This document shows positions 15,684-25,711 of a stretch of 64,000 nt of DNA, piece by piece (within the stretch, counting starts at the first letter, position 1; each line of letters begins with the position of its first letter). The notes under the pieces are model-generated. The model was not told the origin of the DNA, did no database searches, and saw only the letters and a program-made list of their open reading frames with translations. This DNA is from Dielma fastidiosa (GTDB taxonomy: Bacteria > Bacillota_I > Bacilli_A > Erysipelotrichales > Erysipelotrichaceae). The stretch covers positions 285,881 to 349,880 of the forward strand of contig NZ_HE578924.1 in the NCBI RefSeq assembly GCF_000313565.1, given 5' to 3'. The translations under genes were made by a program, and so were the position numbers.

Positions 15684-16762
15684 CCCAGCACCACCTGTAT
15701 CGCTTTTTCCACATTGTCACGGATAATGTTGAGCGTGATTTCATCGCCTACCTGACGGCTGTAAAGCAAGGCTCTGAATTGTTTAAAGGATGTGATTTCA
15801 ACGCCATCAAACTGAACGAGAATATCACCAACTAATAGACCTGCTTTTTCGGCCGGTGAATTTTGAAGCACACGTGTAATATACAGGCCGCTTTGTTGTT
15901 CATCCTCATAGCTGATGCGATAAATATAACGTTCATAGGCTGATAGCTCACTCAGATCCGCAGCACTGATACCCAGATTAGGCCGCACCACCTTGCCGTA
16001 TTCTTCTAATTGACGAATGATTGGAACAACTTCATTGACCGGAATCGCAAAGCCAATTCCCTCTACGGAAGAAATTTTCATTGAATTGATACCGATCAAT
16101 TCACCAGCCATATTGACTAATGCCCCGCCTGAATTGCCCGGATTAATCGCGGCATTGGTTTGCAGGACAATCATTTGCCAATCGGCTGTACCATTGCCAT
16201 CTAAATCAATGTCAACTGAACGATTTACACCGGAAATAATGCCATCCGTTACGGTGCCTTGATAATTTAATGAAAGCGGCGAACCAATGGCAATGACCGG
16301 CTCTCCCTTTTTCACTAAATCTGAATCACCAAACGGCATCGCTTCGACTGTGAAATCAACAGTGGTTTTAAGTAAGGCAAGATCGCTGATCGCATCAGCC
16401 CCCATTACTTCCGCGACACTTGTCTGACCGTCACCATAGCTGATAACGATTTCCGAAGCATTCTCAATCACATGGTTATTTGTCACAATCTTGACAGTGC
16501 CATCCTGCGCATAGGTAATGACACCGCTGCCTGTTGATGTGCCATTGTAAAGACGAGCAGTAATACCGACAACCCGATTTTCAACCTTGGCTACCAGTTC
16601 GCTTAAATCCGTTGTCACTGAGGTTACCATCTGATTGACAGTGGTATTATTGGGTGTATTCACTACTGGTACCGGCTGATTTTTTAATTCAATCAGCTGA
16701 TAGGTCAATACCCCATTCCATGCGATCAACAAAACAAGAATCAAAGCGGTCAGTTTTTTCAT
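15680..16762 (-). CDS. htrA: HtrA/DegP-like membrane-anchored serine protease
   Basis: 360 residues. An N-terminal transmembrane segment (about 3-22) anchors it outside the membrane. The trypsin-like domain has His in VTNNHVIENA, Asp in DAISDLALLK and the nucleophile in NPGNSGGALV. A C-terminal PDZ domain (about 265-358) contains SPAEKAGLLVGDILVQFDG. It degrades or refolds damaged exported proteins. It starts one base from the walJ stop and sits in the position of Bacillus htrC (yycK). Confidence 0.95.
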   Translation of the reverse strand: MKKLTALILVLLIAWNGVLTYQLIELKNQPVPVVNTPNNTTVNQMVTSVTTDLSELVAKVENRVVGITARLYNGTSTGSGVITYAQDGTVKIVTNNHVIENASEIVISYGDGQTSVAEVMGADAISDLALLKTTVDFTVEAMPFGDSDLVKKGEPVIAIGSPLSLNYQGTVTDGIISGVNRSVDIDLDGNGTADWQMIVLQTNAAINPGNSGGALVNMAGELIGINSMKISSVEGIGFAIPVNEVVPIIRQLEEYGKVVRPNLGISAADLSELSAYERYIYRISYEDEQQSGLYITRVLQNSPAEKAGLLVGDILVQFDGVEITSFKQFRALLYSRQVGDEITLNIIRDNVEKAIQVVLG

Positions 16763-17502
16763 CAGCGTCTGCCTCCTGTAAGTACCTCATGTTGTTTAGC
16801 GGCACGCAGCTTCAGGTTTTCCTTCATTCGCTGTTCCCTTAAAAGTGTCTCTTCTAAGACGGTAAGCGCACGCTCATGTGAATTGCCTTCCTCACTGAGA
16901 TGTGCCAATACGATTTCCCTAGTGCGTTCACCAATCAGATTAGCCAGATGCTTGGCACTGTCTTCATTACAAAGATGGCCGTTATCCTGAATAATGCGCT
17001 GCTTGACATAGGCTGGACGCGATGTTTTCATCAGCATGCCGATATCATGATTGCTTTCAAAAATATAATCATCCGCGTTGCATAACAGCGGATAGTATTC
17101 TTCTTTAAAATATCCTGTGTCAGTTACATAAACTAATCTTGATTCTTCATCCTCTAAAAGATAACCCATGCACGCCGCATCATGGCTTAAACGGATACAG
17201 CGTACATGTATACTTGAAATAGTAAACTCATCATCAGGATGAATAATCTTTTGATTCATGATGCCTAAATCTTCTTCCGCATAGGTATCAATTCCCTCAA
17301 ACAGCTTTAAAGCCGCGATATGATCTTTATGTGTATGAGTAATCAATAAACCATCTACCGCATGCGGATCAATTCCGATTTCATTAAAACTGCTGTTTAA
17401 ATATTTCTTCGTTGTTCCGCAATCGATAACGATGCGTGAATCCTTATTCTCTACTACGCAGCAATTCCCTTTAGAACCACTGGCTAACATTGAAAATTTC
17501 AT
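16762..17502 (-). CDS. walJ: Metallo-beta-lactamase-fold hydrolase WalJ (YycJ)
   Basis: 246 residues with the metal motif LITHTHKDH (HxHxDH) and downstream ligands in LSHDAACMGY, VTDTGY and SNHD. WalJ is a nuclease-like member of the family, linked in Gram-positives to mismatch repair and to coordinating replication with wall synthesis. The ATG at 17502 opens MKFSMLASGSKGN, the family start, with GGGGTG upstream; a GTG eight codons earlier is possible. The walRKHI genes that usually precede it are absent here; instead it follows dnaB and an M23 peptidase. Confidence 0.93.
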   Translation of the reverse strand: MKFSMLASGSKGNCCVVENKDSRIVIDCGTTKKYLNSSFNEIGIDPHAVDGLLITHTHKDHIAALKLFEGIDTYAEEDLGIMNQKIIHPDDEFTISSIHVRCIRLSHDAACMGYLLEDEESRLVYVTDTGYFKEEYYPLLCNADDYIFESNHDIGMLMKTSRPAYVKQRIIQDNGHLCNEDSAKHLANLIGERTREIVLAHLSEEGNSHERALTVLEETLLREQRMKENLKLRAAKQHEVLTGGRR

Positions 17503-17504
17503 CG

Positions 17505-19028
17505 TCAGCACCCCAAGAATTGACACGTATATAAGCTTGTGCCATAACCGCCGGTTCGGACTTCAAAATGGACATGCGGACCAAACGCAAGACCTGTCTG
17601 ACCAATCTGACCGATTATCTCACCTTTATCCACAACCGTGCCCACCGGCCAGAAACCTGGTACATTCATATGACCATAATAAGTACGATAGCCATTGTTA
17701 TGGTTGATAACCATGTAGTTGCCATTGATGCCATTATATGAATTTTCTTCAACAACACCGCGGTCAGCCGCGTAGATGTTGCCATAATGGTCATACATAT
17801 TTTGAATATCAATCGCCGTGTGTCCATAGTAACAGTTCCAGCCGCAGGTAACTGTAGGATTATCCACCGGCCAACGGAAAGAGCCGCTGCCGATACTTGG
17901 AATAACCATTGTACCGATACGAACGATCGCATGATCCGGATATTCGGTAATCAATTCTGAAATTGTTTCTACCTCGGTTTCAATACCATTTACTTCTGTA
18001 ACTCGGCGCAAGACATTCTTCTTACCTTCTTTGTATTCTTGAACCGTCTGCGTAATTCCTTCACGCAGTGTAGGATCATAAATATATTCCGTTTCACCTG
18101 GGAACGCGATTTCTTCACGCATTACTTCCTTAACCACCTCAACATTGATCGGTGAGTTTACCTTAGAAACGTTAAGCTGCATCCCTGCCTGTAATATTTG
18201 TGTCTCTGATTTTAATAAATCAGGATTTAAAGCAATTAATGAACGTGATGATATTCCTGCTTTTAATGCAATATACTGTACAGTGTCATATTCATCAACC
18301 GTTGTATAACTCGGTTCATAATCATAGCCATAATAAAGCCATGTCAAATATTCATCATAGCTTTTTAAAAGCTTTTCAATCGGTACAAATTTTTCAGTGA
18401 TTTCAGCGGTTTCTTCAAAGCGATAGCTGATATCACGGGCATTTTTGGCTGAGTAAACTGTTTGCTTCTGGAAGTTATTCAGTTTCCAATATGTATCCGC
18501 AGGATCGACTCCCTCATTTTCCAAGAAGTTCAGTACAAATTCTTCACGCGCCTTAGAAAATTCCGTAGGATCTTGAACATAAACAACACTGCCATTTGAG
18601 AATTCTACCTTATATCCCATGATTGAGAATAAATCATTTTCATCAATATAAGCAATGATTTCATCATCCTTATCCTCAACCTTGCTGAGTGAATAAGATT
18701 CTGTTACATGAATATCTTCACCAAAGCCTACCTTTGAATCCGGGAACTCATCCTTATACCGTTCCTCATAAACCTGATTTAAAAAGCTGTCAAGCTTGCT
18801 TTGATCGGTAATAATCCCCAGCTGACGGTCTTTGTAATAGACTGTATAAACGCTCTGTTCCTCACTGAAAGTCTCAATTACTTTTTGAGGAATGATAGCA
18901 TCCTGAGCCAGCTGAGCCGCGGCATCTTCATCAGGAATGGCATTGATGATCCCAAATTTAGGATAAAAGAAGGCCAGCAGAATACTGACAAATGCTAGTG
19001 AAACTATCAAAATCAGTTGTTTTTTCAT
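17505..19028 (-). CDS. M23 peptidase with LysM-like and G5 domains
   Basis: 507 residues: an N-terminal transmembrane anchor (about 4-20), a long extracellular region, a LysM-like segment (about 240-290, [20 protein letters not shown]), a G5 domain (about 295-375, [13 protein letters not shown]) and a C-terminal M23 peptidase with GHTAIDI (zinc His and Asp) and HVHFEV. It should cut cross-links in peptidoglycan at the cell surface. Only 12 bases separate it from dnaB upstream, and walJ follows directly, which places wall remodelling and replication genes in one operon. Confidence 0.93.
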   Translation of the reverse strand: MKKQLILIVSLAFVSILLAFFYPKFGIINAIPDEDAAAQLAQDAIIPQKVIETFSEEQSVYTVYYKDRQLGIITDQSKLDSFLNQVYEERYKDEFPDSKVGFGEDIHVTESYSLSKVEDKDDEIIAYIDENDLFSIMGYKVEFSNGSVVYVQDPTEFSKAREEFVLNFLENEGVDPADTYWKLNNFQKQTVYSAKNARDISYRFEETAEITEKFVPIEKLLKSYDEYLTWLYYGYDYEPSYTTVDEYDTVQYIALKAGISSRSLIALNPDLLKSETQILQAGMQLNVSKVNSPINVEVVKEVMREEIAFPGETEYIYDPTLREGITQTVQEYKEGKKNVLRRVTEVNGIETEVETISELITEYPDHAIVRIGTMVIPSIGSGSFRWPVDNPTVTCGWNCYYGHTAIDIQNMYDHYGNIYAADRGVVEENSYNGINGNYMVINHNNGYRTYYGHMNVPGFWPVGTVVDKGEIIGQIGQTGLAFGPHVHFEVRTGGYGTSLYTCQFLGC

Positions 19029-19040
19029 GCCGTTCCTCCT

Positions 19041-20387
19041 TTATTCGTTATAGTTATAAAATGCGTTATATGATTTATCAAAAGCTAACTCAACCTGTCC
19101 CGTAGCACCGTTACGATGCTTGGCAAGATTAATTTCAGTGCGGTCAGGTTCTGTATTATCCGGGTCTTTATCCCGGTTATAGTATTCGTCACGATACAAG
19201 AACATAACAATATCGGCATCCTGCTCGATGGCGCCGGATTCACGCAAATCGGATAACATCGGGCGTTTATCCTGACGCGATTCAACACTACGCGATAATT
19301 GTGACAGGGCGATAACCGGAACCTCTAGCTCACGGGCCAATGCCTTCAGGGCACGTGAGATATCGGATACTTCCTGCTGTCGGTTATCGGAACTGCCTCT
19401 TGAATTACCGCTGATTAATTGAAGGTAGTCAATGACAACAAGATCTAAACCATGTTCAGATTTTAATTTTCGGCATTTAGAGAAGATGTCACCCATCTTT
19501 ACCACAGCGCTGTCATCGATAAATAATTTACATGCCATGATTTCATTCGCCGCTTCTGAGAGCTTATTAAATTCATCATTATTTAAGAAACCGGTACGCA
19601 GCTTATTACCCTCTACCCTGCCTTTGGCAGACAGGATACGTTTCATCAGCTGTTCGGCGGGCATTTCCAGTGAGAAAATTGCGATTGCCCCTGGATTAAG
19701 CAAGGCCGCATTTAATGCAAGGTTAAGCGCGAACGCTGTCTTTCCCATTGAAGGACGGGCCGCTAAAATAATCAAATCACCCCGCTGGAAACCATTGGTG
19801 ATATTATCCAGCACATGATAGTTCGTTTTAATTCCTGTTACGCCGCCCTTAGCGTCACGCAGCTTAATAACCTCGTTGATAACTTCATTCACGACTTGTT
19901 TGCTGCTCTTAAAATCAGTAGTCCGCCGTGAACGAGTTACTTCCAGTATCTCTTTTTCGGCCTTATCCATGATTTCGTCAAGCTCACTCGCCGAGTCAAA
20001 CCCTTCTTCAGCAATCTGTTCCGCAGTTTCAATCAGCCGGCGCATATGCGCGCGGTTTTTAATCATTTCAATATAGTAAATACTATTGGCACTCGTTACC
20101 GCTGTATCACTTAACTTCAGGATATAATCGGCACCACCGACCAAATTCAGCTCACCGGTATCCTGCAGCCGGGTAATCAAACCCATCGCGTCAACTGGTT
20201 TGCCATTATCAACCAAATGCATCATCGCTGAAAAGATCCGCTGATGCAGATCTAAGAAAAAGTCTTCTTTTACAAGATCCTGGTCACCCACATCACGGAT
20301 GACTGAAGGATAAATCAGCATCGCACCCAATATTGCCTGTTCCGCTTCTAATGAGTGAGGCAGCTGACGAACCTGATTGTTATTCAT
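19041..20387 (-). CDS. dnaB: Replicative DNA helicase DnaB
   Basis: 448 residues, standard length. The N-terminal helical domain (from LPHSLEAEQAILGAML) joins via a linker to a RecA-like motor with Walker A RPSMGKTAF, Walker B VVIDYLQLI and the arginine-finger region. It unwinds DNA at the fork (called DnaC in Bacillus). It follows rplI by 9 bases, the order common in Firmicutes. Confidence 0.98.
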   Translation of the reverse strand: MNNNQVRQLPHSLEAEQAILGAMLIYPSVIRDVGDQDLVKEDFFLDLHQRIFSAMMHLVDNGKPVDAMGLITRLQDTGELNLVGGADYILKLSDTAVTSANSIYYIEMIKNRAHMRRLIETAEQIAEEGFDSASELDEIMDKAEKEILEVTRSRRTTDFKSSKQVVNEVINEVIKLRDAKGGVTGIKTNYHVLDNITNGFQRGDLIILAARPSMGKTAFALNLALNAALLNPGAIAIFSLEMPAEQLMKRILSAKGRVEGNKLRTGFLNNDEFNKLSEAANEIMACKLFIDDSAVVKMGDIFSKCRKLKSEHGLDLVVIDYLQLISGNSRGSSDNRQQEVSDISRALKALARELEVPVIALSQLSRSVESRQDKRPMLSDLRESGAIEQDADIVMFLYRDEYYNRDKDPDNTEPDRTEINLAKHRNGATGQVELAFDKSYNAFYNYNE

Positions 20388-20396
20388 ATCCCTGTC

Positions 20397-20846
20397 CTAT
20401 TGTTGTTCAGAAACATGAACTTTAATTGAGCCAATTACCTGATTGCGATATAAATCAACCTTCACATAAGTAATTCCCAGTGAAGAAATCGCATCCGTAT
20501 CAATAAATTTACGCTTATCTAAATTAATGTTCTTCTTACGCAGCTCTTCAACGATCTGCTTTGTGCTCACTGAACCAAACACTCTGCCGCCGGCACCGGT
20601 TTTCACCTTAAACTCAAGCGTTAAGCCTTCCAGTTCAGTTTTAATTTCCTTAGCCTTAGCTTCTAAAGCCGCTTCCTCCAGTGCCTGTTCATGCTGCTGG
20701 TTGGCAAGGATTTCCTTGCTGCGCTCGGTAGCTGCTACCGCTAAATGCTGACGAATCAGAAAGTTACGGCCATAACCGTCAGAGACTTCAACCATGTCTC
20801 CTTTTTTGCCAACCTTTTTAACATCACTCAGTAAGATTACTTTCAT
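20397..20846 (-). CDS. rplI: 50S ribosomal protein L9
   Basis: 149 residues with the signature start [17 protein letters not shown] and GYGRNFLI, then the long connecting helix and the C-terminal domain ([13 protein letters not shown]). It binds 23S rRNA near the L1 stalk. Its first 23 bases overlap the end of gdpP, so translation is coupled. Confidence 0.98.
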   Translation of the reverse strand: MKVILLSDVKKVGKKGDMVEVSDGYGRNFLIRQHLAVAATERSKEILANQQHEQALEEAALEAKAKEIKTELEGLTLEFKVKTGAGGRVFGSVSTKQIVEELRKKNINLDKRKFIDTDAISSLGITYVKVDLYRNQVIGSIKVHVSEQQ

Positions 20847-22803
20847 TTTCGTTTTCCTCCTCTGTACTCTTCTTAATTGTAGCCATCAATTCCTCATTGA
20901 TTGCCGCTACACTTGTGTCATCGCGTGACAAGGCCGCCGCTGTAAAATGACCGCCGCCATGCATCGCTTCCATAATCAGCTGCACATTGACTACACCACG
21001 TGAACGAGCCGATACAGCCACCACATTCTCTGCCGTCTTCGCTATGACAAAGCTTGCTTCAATACCCTTAATATTCAACAGATAATCAGCCACCTGACTC
21101 ATCATCGTGCGTGAAATAATTTCATTATTATCAACCGCCGCTACAATCATATTGCCAAACACAAGTTTACCATATTTCATGATATTTGTCTTAGCTTCAA
21201 AATCAATAAAGTCTTCTTTCAGAAGATTTTCAGCCTCGATTGGATCAACGCCCATTTTTCTAAGGGCTGCTGCCGCTTCAAAGGTCCGTGAACCCGTGCG
21301 CTGTTTAAACCGATTCGTATCAATCAGAATACCTAGATACATGATTGTCGCTTCCGCCTCACTGAGATCCAAACGGCTTGATGAATAAGGAATAAATTCC
21401 GTCACCAGCTCGCTGACTGAGGAAGCCGAGGTTTCGACATAGACCAATAATGGGTTATCAATAAAGGCTTCTGAACGTCGATGATGATCAATGACAATTA
21501 CCTTATCAACAAAATTCAAAATCTGAGGGGCATTGCAGTGATTCGGATTGTGGAAGTCCACAGCAATCACCAAATCATCCTTTGATGCGATATTCATTGC
21601 CTCTTCTTCAGTAATAAAATGATGCCGATCATTTAATACCGGCGCATACACATGCATCGCGTTATCCAGCTGCGGTTCAATACCGCCGCTTTCAGATACG
21701 ATATAGACTTCTTTGGCATTTGCCGCGCAGATACGGCTCATGCATAAACAAGAACCCATGCAGTCAAAATCCATATTCTTATGACCTACGATAAATACCC
21801 GCTTCACATCAAGAATCGCTTCCTTGATTGCCTGTGCCATTACCCGGACACGAACCCGGCTGCGCTTCTCCTGTGCCTCTGAATTACCGCCGTAATATTT
21901 TACGTCACCGCCATATACCTTGACTGCCACCTGATCGCCGCCGCGGCTTTGCGCCAGCTCCAGCAAATCATTGACCATCGTATCCAGCATTTGAAGATCA
22001 CTGCTGCCTCTGGCAAAGGCCATGGACAGCGTTACTGCCACACCGTTTGCCGTCGCGTTATTGCGCACTAAATTTAAGATACTAAACTTATCTTTTAATA
22101 TCTCCGCAAATATTTGTTCATCAAGAATCACTAAATAGCGATCAGAACGCAGACGGCGGGTTGCCATGCCGTATTTTTTCGCCCACTCAACAAGCGGCTG
22201 ACGCAGTGTTGAATTCATCAGCGATATTTTTGCTTCATCCTCATACTGTGAAATATCCATGTAATTATCAAGATGCATCAACCCTAAAACAAGCCGTTCC
22301 TCTTGATATTTAGAATTAATCGTATCAAATTCAGTAATATCCTTTACATATAAAACTTGGGCATCTTCCTTGCGGGTAATCTCATAGACACTGTCCTCAT
22401 CCTTGATTTTTACGACATCGACATCGCCGGTAAACAGATCATTTAAAATCGGATTCCAGTTAGAAAGCCGTTTCCCTATCAAATTGATGCCTTTTTCCTC
22501 AAGAAAATCATTGATCCAAGTCACATTATATTGTTCATCATAAATGATGATTCCCGTCTTACCAAAAATCAGCGCATCCTTGGCATCGCGTCCCAATACG
22601 CGTGAAATATCGATATCTCGATTCTTTTTATCTCTTTCATAACGAACTATCACCCATACGATCAGCATCGCATTAAATAACAGACATGCGGTAAAAACGA
22701 TACCCATGGATGAAAAGCCAAAGAAATATAAGAGTCCGTTCAGTACAGCTTCCGCTGCCAGAATGATGATAATTTGTATTTTAAAGTTTTCCAGACGGTC
22801 CAT
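20824..22803 (-). CDS. gdpP: Cyclic-di-AMP phosphodiesterase GdpP
   Basis: About 659 residues: two transmembrane helices (10-55), a PAS-like domain (about 75-150), a degenerate GGDEF domain (about 170-305) and a catalytic DHH/DHHA1 module with [28 protein letters not shown] and GGGHFTAAA. It hydrolyses c-di-AMP and so tunes potassium, osmotic and wall stress responses. GAGGTG lies 6 bases before the ATG at 22803. It overlaps both the yybS frame upstream and rplI downstream. Confidence 0.97.
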   Translation of the reverse strand: MDRLENFKIQIIIILAAEAVLNGLLYFFGFSSMGIVFTACLLFNAMLIVWVIVRYERDKKNRDIDISRVLGRDAKDALIFGKTGIIIYDEQYNVTWINDFLEEKGINLIGKRLSNWNPILNDLFTGDVDVVKIKDEDSVYEITRKEDAQVLYVKDITEFDTINSKYQEERLVLGLMHLDNYMDISQYEDEAKISLMNSTLRQPLVEWAKKYGMATRRLRSDRYLVILDEQIFAEILKDKFSILNLVRNNATANGVAVTLSMAFARGSSDLQMLDTMVNDLLELAQSRGGDQVAVKVYGGDVKYYGGNSEAQEKRSRVRVRVMAQAIKEAILDVKRVFIVGHKNMDFDCMGSCLCMSRICAANAKEVYIVSESGGIEPQLDNAMHVYAPVLNDRHHFITEEEAMNIASKDDLVIAVDFHNPNHCNAPQILNFVDKVIVIDHHRRSEAFIDNPLLVYVETSASSVSELVTEFIPYSSSRLDLSEAEATIMYLGILIDTNRFKQRTGSRTFEAAAALRKMGVDPIEAENLLKEDFIDFEAKTNIMKYGKLVFGNMIVAAVDNNEIISRTMMSQVADYLLNIKGIEASFVIAKTAENVVAVSARSRGVVNVQLIMEAMHGGGHFTAAALSRDDTSVAAINEELMATIKKSTEEENENESNLTE

Positions 22804-23706
22804 TAAATTCACCTCTTTTTAGTTTGGTTTTGATATCGGCAAAGCTATCCCAAAAACCTAAGCCGATCAAAAACGGATAACACAGCGGTATCATTACCGC
22901 TAAAACAAGCAAAACCATATATTTCTGTTTACCCAGCACATGCATGAAGCACATTGCCACACTGATGCCATAAGCAAGATAGATAACCATCGCCGTGATG
23001 CTCAGCGCCAATATAACGGTTGCAGCTGATTCATCTACCGGTACATATTCAACACCCTTGCTCATAATCATTAAAACAGCCGCTAAGACAGCCGCCCATG
23101 CCGGCAGACGCAAATCAAAATATGATTTTGGCGTATTCGTTTCGACTTTTAAACGCTTTAGAATTAAAATTGCAAGCAAATGAACACACAGACTTTGCAT
23201 GACAACCATGGCCGCAAACAGCACAAGTGACGCCAGCATTGCCAGATTTCCCAAAGGAATGATTTGATTGACATTCAGTAATTCCAGAAATTCAATGATT
23301 CCCTGCAATTCTTCTCCTATATTATAACCAAAAAGAGAAGCTAAAACAAATGTAGTGATAAGATAAGAAAAAAAGTAAAAAGTAACGTACCGCCTAACAG
23401 AATTCGATTTGACCATTTTTTTCTTACCCCGGCACCATAAAACAAACCGATGATTAATGATGAAAATAAATAAAAGATCGTCTGCGGAGTTGAAAGCATC
23501 AGGCTTAACAGCATCATAGCAGCTGAAGTAATCAATCCCCAGCGCAGTCCCTGTCTTGCCGTATACACAAGAATCGGCAGACTCAGCAGCCAATAAAATG
23601 TACTTTCTAAGATACCGGCACTTTGACGATTAAGAAAAAGAATCAGACCGATCATGCCAACCATCATTGCACCTTCTGTAATTTTACGTGTTTCACTCTG
23701 ATGCAT
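22781..23706 (-). pseudogene. yybS: DUF2232 membrane protein YybS, frameshifted
   Basis: Two overlapping frames together encode one DUF2232 protein of about 305 residues. The first runs from 23706 (MHQSETRKITEGAMMVG, about four helices) to a stop at 23341. The second covers the last helices and ends at 22781 inside gdpP. Going from the first to the second needs a -1 shift, best placed at a seven-T run (coding strand; 23368-23374) or a seven-A run (23416-23422). It could be an inactivating deletion, a slippage-decoded gene or a homopolymer base-call error. Its place before gdpP-rplI-dnaB matches other Firmicutes. Confidence 0.88.
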
Positions 23707-23726
23707 AAGACCCTCCTAAAGAATAA

Positions 23727-23752
23727 AACCTCCATCATTCATTGACGGAGGC
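23727..23752 (-). terminator. Intrinsic terminator after rpsR
   Basis: Arms 23727-23737 and 23742-23752 (ACCTCC/GGAGGC) pair on the minus strand, with one G-U pair, followed by T residues. It ends the rpsF-ssb-rpsR unit before yybS. Confidence 0.8.
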
Positions 23753-23760
23753 TGTTTGTA

Positions 23761-23991
23761 TTAGTCTGCTACGTAAGGCAGTAAAGCCATTTGGCGAGCG
23801 CGCTTGATAGCAGTAGCAAGCATACGCTGATATTTAGCACAAGTACCTGTTACACGTCTTGGAATAATTTTTCCGTTAGCGGAAATAAAACGTTTTAATA
23901 ATTCAGTATCCTTGTAGTCGATTGTTTCGATTTTGTTTTTAGTAAAGTAGCAAACTTTTTTGCGTCCCATACGTTGTTTCTTAAATGCCAT
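23761..23991 (-). CDS. rpsR: 30S ribosomal protein S18
   Basis: 76 residues with [22 protein letters not shown], the conserved rRNA- and S6-binding helix. It pairs with S6 in the platform of the small subunit. Third gene of rpsF-ssb-rpsR. Confidence 0.98.
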   Translation of the reverse strand: MAFKKQRMGRKKVCYFTKNKIETIDYKDTELLKRFISANGKIIPRRVTGTCAKYQRMLATAIKRARQMALLPYVAD

Positions 23992-24015
23992 GGTAGAAAT
24001 CTCCTTTCTATTTAC

Positions 24016-24483
24016 CTAGAATGGTAAATCATCACTTGCAATATCTAATGTTTCAGTTGAAAAATCATTGTCATAGCTAGTAGGACTGTCCGGTGTATAA
24101 CCGCTGTTATCTGCCGGAGCAGAAGCCTGATATGACGGCTGATAATTGCTCTGTCCCTCAGTATTGCTTCTTACTAAAGTTTGAACACTGTCACAGACAA
24201 CTTCTGTCACATAGACGCGTTTACCTGTCTGATCTTCATAATTGCGTGTCTGAATTCTTCCTTCAACACCCAACAATGCACCTTTTTTCACATAGTTAGC
24301 CATATAGTCAGCCGTCTGCCGCCATGCGACACAGTTGATGAAATCAGCCTGCGGCTCCTGTCCTTGACTTGTGAAACGGCGGTTGCAGGCAACCGTAAAT
24401 GAAACAGTGGAAAGTCCTGACTGAGTCTTTCTTAATTCTGGGTCTTTAGTAATTCGACCCACTAATACAACACGATTGATCAT
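24016..24483 (-). CDS. ssb: Single-stranded DNA-binding protein
   Basis: 155 residues: an OB-fold (about 1-105, starting MINRVVLVGRITKDPELR), a Gln/Ser/Asn-rich flexible linker and the acidic tip SDDLPF that recruits partner proteins. It coats single-stranded DNA in replication and repair. It lies between rpsF and rpsR as in most Firmicutes. Confidence 0.98.
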   Translation of the reverse strand: MINRVVLVGRITKDPELRKTQSGLSTVSFTVACNRRFTSQGQEPQADFINCVAWRQTADYMANYVKKGALLGVEGRIQTRNYEDQTGKRVYVTEVVCDSVQTLVRSNTEGQSNYQPSYQASAPADNSGYTPDSPTSYDNDFSTETLDIASDDLPF

Positions 24484-24495
24484 TGTCTTAAATTA

Positions 24496-24783
24496 TTAAG
24501 CTTCCAGCTTAATAATCATGTGACGAACAACGTTGTTGTTGATGCGAGACAAACGATCAAATTCCTGAACACCTTCAGTTGTTGCAGTTACCTTTAACAC
24601 TGTATAGTATCCTTTCATGTCACCGTCGATTTCGTAGGCGAATTCTTTAATTCCCCAATCATCAACATTGTCGATTGTACCTTCGTGGCTTGTGATGATA
24701 GCGTGCAGTCCGTTAACAACTTCCTGACGAGCTGCTTCTTCAAGATTAGCTTTTAAAATGTACATAATTTCGTACTTTCTCAT
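24496..24783 (-). CDS. rpsF: 30S ribosomal protein S6
   Basis: About 95 residues starting MRKYEIMYIL, with VDDWGIKEFAYEI and YYTVLKV of the family. The ATG at 24783 is fixed by AAGGAGGTG upstream; a longer frame from 24822 would swallow this ribosome site. S6 binds S18 on 16S rRNA. The leader can fold over the ribosome site (see 24793-24836). Confidence 0.97.
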   Translation of the reverse strand: MRKYEIMYILKANLEEAARQEVVNGLHAIITSHEGTIDNVDDWGIKEFAYEIDGDMKGYYTVLKVTATTEGVQEFDRLSRINNNVVRHMIIKLEA

Positions 24784-24792
24784 GGTGTACAC

Positions 24793-24836
24793 CTCCTTGT
24801 GGTCTATTGGCTCACCACTCACTGATGAGCAAGGAG
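24793..24836 (-). promoter_or_regulatory. rpsF leader hairpin that can hide the ribosome site
   Basis: In the mRNA CTCCTTG pairs with CAAGGAG, which contains the Shine-Dalgarno sequence of rpsF, and a GCTCA/TGAGC helix lies inside. S6-S18 feedback on the rpsF leader is known in other bacteria. I do not see the typical CCG loop motif, so a link to that motif is unproven. Confidence 0.55.
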
Positions 24837-24867
24837 TAAATATTAGACATATCTACCCGTATTTAGT

Positions 24868-24896
24868 ATAATAACAAAACCTGAGCGCTTTGTAAA
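24868..24896 (-). promoter_or_regulatory. Promoter of rpsF-ssb-rpsR
   Basis: On the minus strand TTTACA (24891-24896), 17 bases, TATTAT (24868-24873), about 85 bases before rpsF. TATACT three bases further down is an alternative -10. Confidence 0.75.
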
Positions 24897-24947
24897 GAAA
24901 AAAATGAAGAAATTCCCTATTTTCAGGCATTTTTTCACTTTTATTAC

Positions 24948-25655
24948 TTATTTGCAGGTTTTTATTTTTTCATGCAGCGGCATGCTTTGATGTTTCAGCG
25001 CAAACAGCTCGGATACTGAGACGACACGGTAGTTTTGAGCGGTTAACAGGGCCAGCAATTCATCAGTGGCCTGTACGCTGGTTTCATAGCCGTCATGCAT
25101 GATAATGATGCCGCCGTCTTCAATTTCTGATAAGACGTTTGCTTTGATCCGCTCCACATCCTGTACCTCCCAATCACGGGAATCAGCGCTCCATAAGACG
25201 ATCGGCAAGTTAAACTGATCAAGAATGGTTTGATTAATATCACCATAGGGCGGTCTGAGCGGCATGATTCCCTCTTGACCGCTGAGAAAGCGCAGCAAAT
25301 GTTCATTGCCGATTACCTGCCGCAAAGCTTCAGCCTCATCAACCTTACTCAGCCATACATGATCCAGTGTATGATTGCCAATCTCACTGCCCTGTTCAAC
25401 AATTGCGCTGATCAATTCTTTATTTTCCAAGGCATGATTGCCATTCACAAAAAAAGTCGCAGTCGCGTCATGCTTCTTTAAAACTTCCAAAAGAGCAGCT
25501 GTGGAGACCTTGCTCGGACCATCATCATAAGTCAGGGCGACAATTTTCTCTGCCTCTTCGCTGACCGGTGTAACCTCCTGATTAAAAAGCACCGCCAAAA
25601 GACACGACAGCATAACGATGCCTACATTCATTAATTTGCGTTTTATCCATTTCAT
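24948..25655 (-). CDS. Polysaccharide deacetylase (NodB domain)
   Basis: 235 residues: an N-terminal membrane anchor or signal (about 8-25), then a NodB domain with all five motifs, namely TYDDGP, NHTLDH (metal His pair), RPPYG, DSRDW and IIIMHDG. It removes acetyl groups from extracellular N-acetylated sugars, most likely peptidoglycan in a cell of this type. It stands alone, between the ribosomal operon and ispD. Confidence 0.93.
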   Translation of the reverse strand: MKWIKRKLMNVGIVMLSCLLAVLFNQEVTPVSEEAEKIVALTYDDGPSKVSTAALLEVLKKHDATATFFVNGNHALENKELISAIVEQGSEIGNHTLDHVWLSKVDEAEALRQVIGNEHLLRFLSGQEGIMPLRPPYGDINQTILDQFNLPIVLWSADSRDWEVQDVERIKANVLSEIEDGGIIIMHDGYETSVQATDELLALLTAQNYRVVSVSELFALKHQSMPLHEKIKTCK

Positions 25656-25711
25656 ACTCTCACCACTATACTCTATGCGATGAAGGATGAAATCATGAAA
25701 ACGCTGAATGA

